NCBI GenBank assembly: GCA_947345935.1
Contig: CAMZZN010000002.1
Coordinates: 1 to 64,000, forward strand
DNA from: an uncultured Ruminococcus sp.
GTDB lineage: Bacteria; Bacillota; Clostridia; Oscillospirales; Ruminococcaceae
Length of the DNA stretch: 64,000 bases
Direction of reading: 5' to 3'
This document shows positions 59,882 through 64,000 of this stretch, piece by piece. The notes under the pieces are model-generated. The model was not told where the DNA came from. It ran no database searches and saw only the letters and a list, made by a program, of their open reading frames with translations. Position 1 is the first letter of the stretch. Each line of letters opens with the position of its first letter. The position numbers were made by a program, and so were the translations under genes.

Positions 59882-60154
59882 TTACTGCTGCTTTTTCCTC
59901 TGCTCTGCTATTCCTTCATATTTCCGTTTGGTGGCAAGACCGCCTCTTATATGACGCTCCAGTTTGTTGATCTCAAGAATATTCTTGACCTTCGTATACA
60001 ATTCAGGATCTTCCTTTCTGAGACGCTCGCTCACATCCTTATGTACTGTACTTTTTGATATTCCGAATTTTTTAGCTGCGGCACGGACTGTTGTTTTGTT
60101 TTCCAAAATATAATTTCCGAGAATTACTGCTCTTTCATCCTGCCGGGATTTCAA
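59882..60154 (-). CDS. spoIIID: Sporulation regulator SpoIIID (90 aa)
   Basis: The protein has VILGNYILENKTTVRAAAKKFGISKSTVHKDVSERL, shown here in blocks, with the helix-turn-helix of SpoIIID and a basic C-terminus (LATKRKYEGIAEQRKKQQ). Length and order match SpoIIID of Bacillus and clostridia. It controls mother-cell gene expression during spore formation. This is good evidence that the organism sporulates or descends from a spore former. No promoter could be placed. Confidence 0.92.
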   Translation of the reverse strand: MKSRQDERAVILGNYILENKTTVRAAAKKFGISKSTVHKDVSERLRKEDPELYTKVKNILEINKLERHIRGGLATKRKYEGIAEQRKKQQ

Positions 60155-60435
60155 TTTACCGCCCCCTTCACAGTCTGCCTCGTTGCCGGGACAGGCTTTT
60201 TATTTGCAGCTTTCTATGTCCGCCGCTGTAACGAAGCCGACAACTATGCTTTGTACAACGCTGAATAAAGGCTGCAATAGATTATATGCCGCAAGTTTTA
60301 TTTTTAATGCAAATTTTTTAAGGGAACAGCGTTTACTTTTTATTTCCTTAAGGAAATTCAGGGCGGCGGTCATGGTGCAGGCTGCGTCGTTCCGATGATG
60401 TATAATTTCTCGAAGAATAGATCTTCAAAGCATAA
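60155..60435. other. Gap without a supported gene
   Basis: About 280 nt between spoIIID and a terminator. A 71-codon frame on the plus strand lacks a ribosome site and family likeness; a frame of about 56 codons on the minus strand is also unrecognised. Possibly the decayed end of a gene. Confidence 0.4.
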
Positions 60436-60436
60436 T

Positions 60437-60475
60437 AAAAAGGCCTCCTGCCGTCACATGGCAGAAAGCCTTTTT
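60437..60475. terminator. Terminator behind scfB
   Basis: AAAAAGGC and GCCTTTTT with an inner CTGCC/GGCAG stem. It follows the scfB stop by about 30 nt. Confidence 0.85.
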
Positions 60476-60506
60476 ATATTTTTTAAATGAGTTTATCTAA
60501 CACCGT

Positions 60507-61874
60507 TTACTCCTGCTCTCCGAAAAGTCTGATCGCTTTCATCATTATAGCACATTCAAGACGTTTCTTTTCAAGCTGGCAGGACAGCTTATGAGCTGTA
60601 CGGATATCCCCCATATACTGGTAATTATTTGCATTGCATCCACCGCTGCAATAGAATTTTGCCCAACATTTTTTACATTCAGGCTTGGAATAAACATGAG
60701 CCGCAGCAAAATCCGCTTTCATTTCCTGGTTGAAAGTTCCTTCGTCAATGTTGCCCATTTTATACTCGTCCATGCCTACAAACTGATGGCAAGGGAAAAT
60801 ATCTCCGTCAGGCGTGATAGCAACATAGTCGTTTCCGCAGCCGCAGCCTCTCAGTCTCTTGATAGCGCACGGTCCCTGATCCAGGTCAATCATAAAATGG
60901 AAAAAGTTGAATTTTCCGCCCTTTTTTTCATTTTCCAGAATCCTTCGGGCAAGAACCTCATATTCCTTGAAAACAGCAGGAAGCTCCTTTTCCGTCAGAG
61001 CAAATTCATCAGAATCACCTACTACAGGCTCAATTGATATCTGATCGAATCCCTCGTTATAAAGAGCAAAAACGTCCTCGGAAAAATCCAGATTCTTCTT
61101 TGTAAAGGTTCCCCTAACATAGTATTCCTTGTCTCCTCTTCCGGCAACAAGCTTTTTGTACATGGGAAGAATCTTATCGTAGCTTCCCGTACCGTCCACA
61201 CGTATACGAAAATAATCGTTGACTTCTTTTCTGCCGTCGATAGACAGTACCACGTTAGACATTTCCTTATTAATAAAGTCGATCTTATCGTCGTCCAGGA
61301 GAAGTCCGTTTGTAGTTATAGTAAAGCGGAATTTCTTGTTATACTCCGACTCACGGCTTCTGGCATACTTAACGATCTGCTTTACGACCTCAAAATTCAT
61401 AAGCGGTTCGCCGCCGAAGAAATCAAGTTCCAGGTTTGGTCTGTCTCCGGAATTTTCAAGAAGAAAATCAATAGCGTGTTTTCCGGTCTCAAAAGACATC
61501 AGCTTTCGTCCTTTTCCGAAATCTCCGGTGGAAGCAAAGCAGTATTTGCAGCGGAGATTACAGTCGTGAGCTATATTCAGACACATTGCCTTGACAGGCG
61601 AAGCAACGGAATACTTTGCGTATTTCTCATAATCGTCGTCGGAAAAAAGAATCTTGTCATTGTAAAGCTCCACGATTTCCTGATAACACGACTCTATATC
61701 CTCTTTCGCATAGTGCCTTGAAAGCTTTTCAATCACCTTTTCGCTGCAATGTTCTTCAAAGGGAGGCTCGATGTTATCAAGAAGATCATACGTAAGCTCG
61801 TCCACAATATGAACGCCGCCGCTGTTTACGTCAAGAACGATGTTGAATCCGTTAAGCTTATATTTATGTATCAT
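60507..61874 (-). CDS. scfB: SCIFF maturase, radical SAM/SPASM (455 aa)
   Basis: CNIAHDCNLRCKYCFAS holds the C-x3-C-x2-C iron-sulfur motif. The C-terminal SPASM region has CAIKRLRGCGCGNDYV, CHQFVGMDEY and CKKCWAKFYCSGGCNANNY for two auxiliary clusters. The N-terminal 90 residues form a peptide-binding RRE domain (HIVDELTYDLLDN). These features and the adjacent SCIFF gene identify the thioether-forming maturase ScfB. It cross-links Cys to Thr in SCIFF. The product's role is unknown, although the pair is nearly universal in Clostridia. Confidence 0.95.
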   Translation of the reverse strand: MIHKYKLNGFNIVLDVNSGGVHIVDELTYDLLDNIEPPFEEHCSEKVIEKLSRHYAKEDIESCYQEIVELYNDKILFSDDDYEKYAKYSVASPVKAMCLNIAHDCNLRCKYCFASTGDFGKGRKLMSFETGKHAIDFLLENSGDRPNLELDFFGGEPLMNFEVVKQIVKYARSRESEYNKKFRFTITTNGLLLDDDKIDFINKEMSNVVLSIDGRKEVNDYFRIRVDGTGSYDKILPMYKKLVAGRGDKEYYVRGTFTKKNLDFSEDVFALYNEGFDQISIEPVVGDSDEFALTEKELPAVFKEYEVLARRILENEKKGGKFNFFHFMIDLDQGPCAIKRLRGCGCGNDYVAITPDGDIFPCHQFVGMDEYKMGNIDEGTFNQEMKADFAAAHVYSKPECKKCWAKFYCSGGCNANNYQYMGDIRTAHKLSCQLEKKRLECAIMMKAIRLFGEQE

Positions 61875-61939
61875 AATTAACTACCTTTCAATAAAGATCT
61901 CAATAAAGGCAACCTCTAAAAACACCGTTTTTTAAAAAG

Positions 61940-61980
61940 CTGCCTAAAGAAAAACAGAGGCAGCGTAAACTGCCTCAAAA
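61940..61980 (-). terminator. Terminator between scfA and scfB
   Basis: On the minus strand GAGGCAG, a 6-nt loop and CTGCCTC are followed by TGTTTTTCTTT. It lies after scfA and before scfB, and would let only a part of the transcripts reach the maturase. Confidence 0.75.
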
Positions 61981-62054
61981 GCATTAGAACCTGTCTTCAC
62001 AAGATCAGTGTGCTGAATTTCAAAGCTTACAGTAAACTCAGACAGTTACTGTAA

Positions 62055-62192
62055 TTATCTCTCGCACTTCTGGTTAGCAACTGTGCATGAAGTTTTGCAG
62101 GCAGACTGACATGAAGCCTGGCACTTGCCGCAACCGCCCTTCTTAGCGGACTCCTTGAGATTAGCCTTATTGATAGTCTTGATGTGTTTCAT
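62055..62192 (-). CDS. scfA: SCIFF precursor peptide (45 aa)
   Basis: The product starts MKHIKTINKANLKESAKKGG, a leader typical of SCIFF (six cysteines in forty-five), and has Cys at 21, 24, 28, 32, 36 and 43. The Thr at 37 next to Cys36 and Thr34 are candidates for the thioether bond; the leader is bound by ScfB. AGGAGGTTTTT precedes the ATG. The length of 45 aa is exact for the family. A terminator separates it from scfB, which suggests more peptide than enzyme is made. Confidence 0.97.
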   Translation of the reverse strand: MKHIKTINKANLKESAKKGGCGKCQASCQSACKTSCTVANQKCER

Positions 62193-62257
62193 TTTAAAAA
62201 CCTCCTGTTTTCCAATTATCGACGCCGTATTCACAGAGCCGTCATATCTTTATGACC

Positions 62258-62286
62258 ATTATATCACAATACCGTAAACTTTTCAA
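62258..62286 (-). promoter_or_regulatory. scfA promoter
   Basis: TTGAAA and TATAAT on the minus strand with a 17-nt spacer, about 60 nt ahead of the gene. Confidence 0.75.
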
Positions 62287-62378
62287 TACCTTTTTGTTTT
62301 TTCGTTATTTTCGACAAAGCAGATATTATGTTATCGTTATTTTTGACTGAATACCCAAAAATCAAGAACTGTTCCCGA

Positions 62379-64000
62379 CTACTCATCCAATTCTATAAGA
62401 CGTTCAAAATTTTCGTCGATCTTTGCCTTTAGAGTCTCTATTTCGGAGCACTTGGAATTCATCAGTTCATAGTCGCTGTAGATCTCTTCACGGCTTATTT
62501 CTTCAGTGAGCGCATCGATCTTCTCCTGCAAGTCGTCTATTTCCTTTTCAAGAGCTTTCATTTCATTTTTTCTTGCCGCATCAGCGCTCCGCTGCTGTTT
62601 GCTTCGGTATACCTTTGCCGATTTTTCTCTTGAAGCTTCCGCAGCCTTTGCAAATTTTTCAGCGTCGGCAAGACGCTTCTGCTCCGCTTGCTCTTCACGC
62701 AGAACATCAAGGTATTTATCAAAATTATAATTGTGCAGCCGGCATTCGCCGTCTGTAAGCTCGATCAGTCTGTCGGCGATCTTACTGAGAAGATAACGGT
62801 CATGCGACACAAAAATAATGGTGCCGGTATACTCGGTAAGAGCCTCCTCGATAGCCTCCTTTGAAGAAAGGTCGAGATGATTGGTCGGCTCGTCAAGAAT
62901 AAGAACGTTGCCGTGCTCCTGCATCATAATGGCAAAGCAGAGTTTAGCACGTTCGCCGCCGCTTATCACTCCCGTTTCCTTGAAAACATTCTCCCCGACA
63001 AGGCGCACCTGAGCCAGAAGTCCACGCACCTCCAGTTCTGTCATTGAGGGATATCGGCTGTGAAGCTCCTCCATAACAGTAAGCTCCCGGTTAAGATTGG
63101 CGCTTTCCTGTTCAAAATAGGATATCTTGACATTGCTGTTCCAGCGCACAAGTCCCTTATGCGGAAGCTGCTCCTGGATTATTCTGAGGAGCGTGGATTT
63201 TCCGATGCCGTTGTCGCCGATAATGCCGATTTTTTCTCCTCTGCGGACATCGAAGCTGAGTTCTTCGACAAGAGTTTTCCGTGAATCTCCATCTCCGACA
63301 GAAATGTCCGCACCCTTGACTTTCAGCACGTCTATGGGAGGTTCTACAGCATATGTAAACCGTATTTTAGCCGATCTCGTATCATGAAACGGCTTTTCAA
63401 TCCGTTCGATCTTTTCCAGCTGCTTCCTGCGGCTCTGCGCCATTTTAGTGGTAGACGCACGCACAAGATTCCTTGCAACGTAATCTTCAAGCTGAGCTAT
63501 CTGCTTCTGCTGCATTTCATATTCTTTTTCACGGCGTGCGTCATTTTCACTTCTCTGGCGGACAAACGCCGAGTAATTGCCCCTGTATCTCGTCAGCACG
63601 CCACGTTCTATCTCACATATGGAACTGCACAGCCTGTCCAGAAAATACCGGTCATGAGAAACGATAAGCACAGCTCCCCTGTAAGAGCGCAGATAGTCCT
63701 CAAGCCACATTATGGTCTTGAAATCAAGGTGATTCGTTGGTTCGTCCAGTATAAGGAGATTAGGTTCTTCAAGAAGAAGCTTTGAGATACACAGACGAGT
63801 TTTTTCTCCGCCGCTGAATCCCGAACAGGTACGTTCCAGATCGTTCCCGGAAAAACCCATGCCGTTGAGGATCATGCGGATTTTAACGTCCGTATTGTAA
63901 CCGTCGTTTGCTTCTATCCAGGAAGAAAGACGCTGATATTCGTCATCAGACGAGTTATCGCCAAGTTCCATTTCAAGCTCGATCTCACGCAGCCTGTCTA
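62379..64000 (-). CDS. ABC-F family ATPase, partial (at least 540 aa)
   Basis: The first ATPase domain, which loses its Walker A off the right edge, has SGGEKTRLCISKLLLEEP and LILDEPTNHLDF. A linker with coiled coil follows (EKEYEMQQKQIAQLEDYV), then a second domain with GDNGIGKSTLLRI, SGGERAKLCF and LILDEPTNHLDLSS. The C-terminus is a coiled coil. No membrane segments exist, so it is an ABC-F factor acting on ribosomes, not a transporter. The frame is open at the window edge (DRLREIELE upstream of the first Met), so the true start lies outside. Confidence 0.9.
   Translation of the reverse strand, partial: DRLREIELEMELGDNSSDDEYQRLSSWIEANDGYNTDVKIRMILNGMGFSGNDLERTCSGFSGGEKTRLCISKLLLEEPNLLILDEPTNHLDFKTIMWLEDYLRSYRGAVLIVSHDRYFLDRLCSSICEIERGVLTRYRGNYSAFVRQRSENDARREKEYEMQQKQIAQLEDYVARNLVRASTTKMAQSRRKQLEKIERIEKPFHDTRSAKIRFTYAVEPPIDVLKVKGADISVGDGDSRKTLVEELSFDVRRGEKIGIIGDNGIGKSTLLRIIQEQLPHKGLVRWNSNVKISYFEQESANLNRELTVMEELHSRYPSMTELEVRGLLAQVRLVGENVFKETGVISGGERAKLCFAIMMQEHGNVLILDEPTNHLDLSSKEAIEEALTEYTGTIIFVSHDRYLLSKIADRLIELTDGECRLHNYNFDKYLDVLREEQAEQKRLADAEKFAKAAEASREKSAKVYRSKQQRSADAARKNEMKALEKEIDDLQEKIDALTEEISREEIYSDYELMNSKCSEIETLKAKIDENFERLIELDE

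Noticed and set aside
60183-60398. 71-aa plus-strand frame after spoIIID
   Set aside because: No ribosome site, no promoter, odd composition and no family likeness.

Overview
The window looks like a chromosome segment of an anaerobic, spore-forming Gram-positive of the Ruminococcus type (Oscillospiraceae). Seen in the sequence: two proteins with type I dockerins, an SCIFF peptide with its radical SAM maturase, spoIIID, an IreB-family protein, DUF1540, DUF1836 and TSCPD proteins, choline-binding-like cell-wall repeats, and sigma-A style promoters with 17-nt spacers. The genus is an inference.

Layout. (1) 1-4.7 kb: decaying mobile DNA. Siphophage tail genes with a 5'-truncated tape measure, a ribbon-helix-helix gene with an internal amber codon, DUF960, and fragments of an amidoligase, a resolvase and an AAA_14/DUF4143 ATPase. 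(2) 5.04-38.49 kb: a roughly 33-kb island bounded by a perfect 16-bp inverted repeat, whose right end lies 10 bp from the 3' end of tRNA-Trp. It carries a Hachiman pair (hamB, hamA), two overlapping large serine recombinases, a run of small genes around an amidoligase and a gamma-glutamylcyclotransferase-like protein, a replication-relaxation protein with a TraG/HerA-type ATPase, an MT-A70 methylase, then the most unusual block: a Clp/Hsp100 AAA+ protein, a JAB-E1 fusion, a 111-aa protein and a 53-aa peptide made of 13-residue repeats separated by Gly-Gly. A STAND-like NTPase diverges from this block. The right third is a seven-gene operon built around a type III restriction-modification pair with a PLD-SNF2 helicase, DUF4391, DUF4365, a HEPN-like protein and an XRE regulator. 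(3) 38.5-64 kb: host genes. tRNA-Trp, a thioesterase, a ComEA-like protein, a Y-family polymerase with YolD, a compact cell-surface operon (wall-binding transglutaminase, lipoprotein, MBOAT, AlgX-like protein, dockerin protein, TSCPD), a divergent penicillin-binding lipoprotein, an SPFH protein, PIG-L and CE4 deacetylases, a CAP-dockerin protein, IreB, a PhoB/PhoR-like pair, SpoIIID, the SCIFF pair and the start of an ABC-F gene.

Working together. The island reads as a mobile defence island: Hachiman, extended type III R-M, a STAND ATPase and a putative protein-tagging module. The tagging module (19.9-23.3 kb) is the best candidate for an undescribed system. The JAB protease domain could cut the peptide after Gly-Gly, the E1 domain could adenylate the exposed glycines, the 111-aa protein might act as carrier, and the Clp-type ATPase, which keeps an IGF tripeptide where ClpP-docking loops sit, could unfold tagged targets. 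The gene order, overlaps and motifs are seen; the mechanism is inference.
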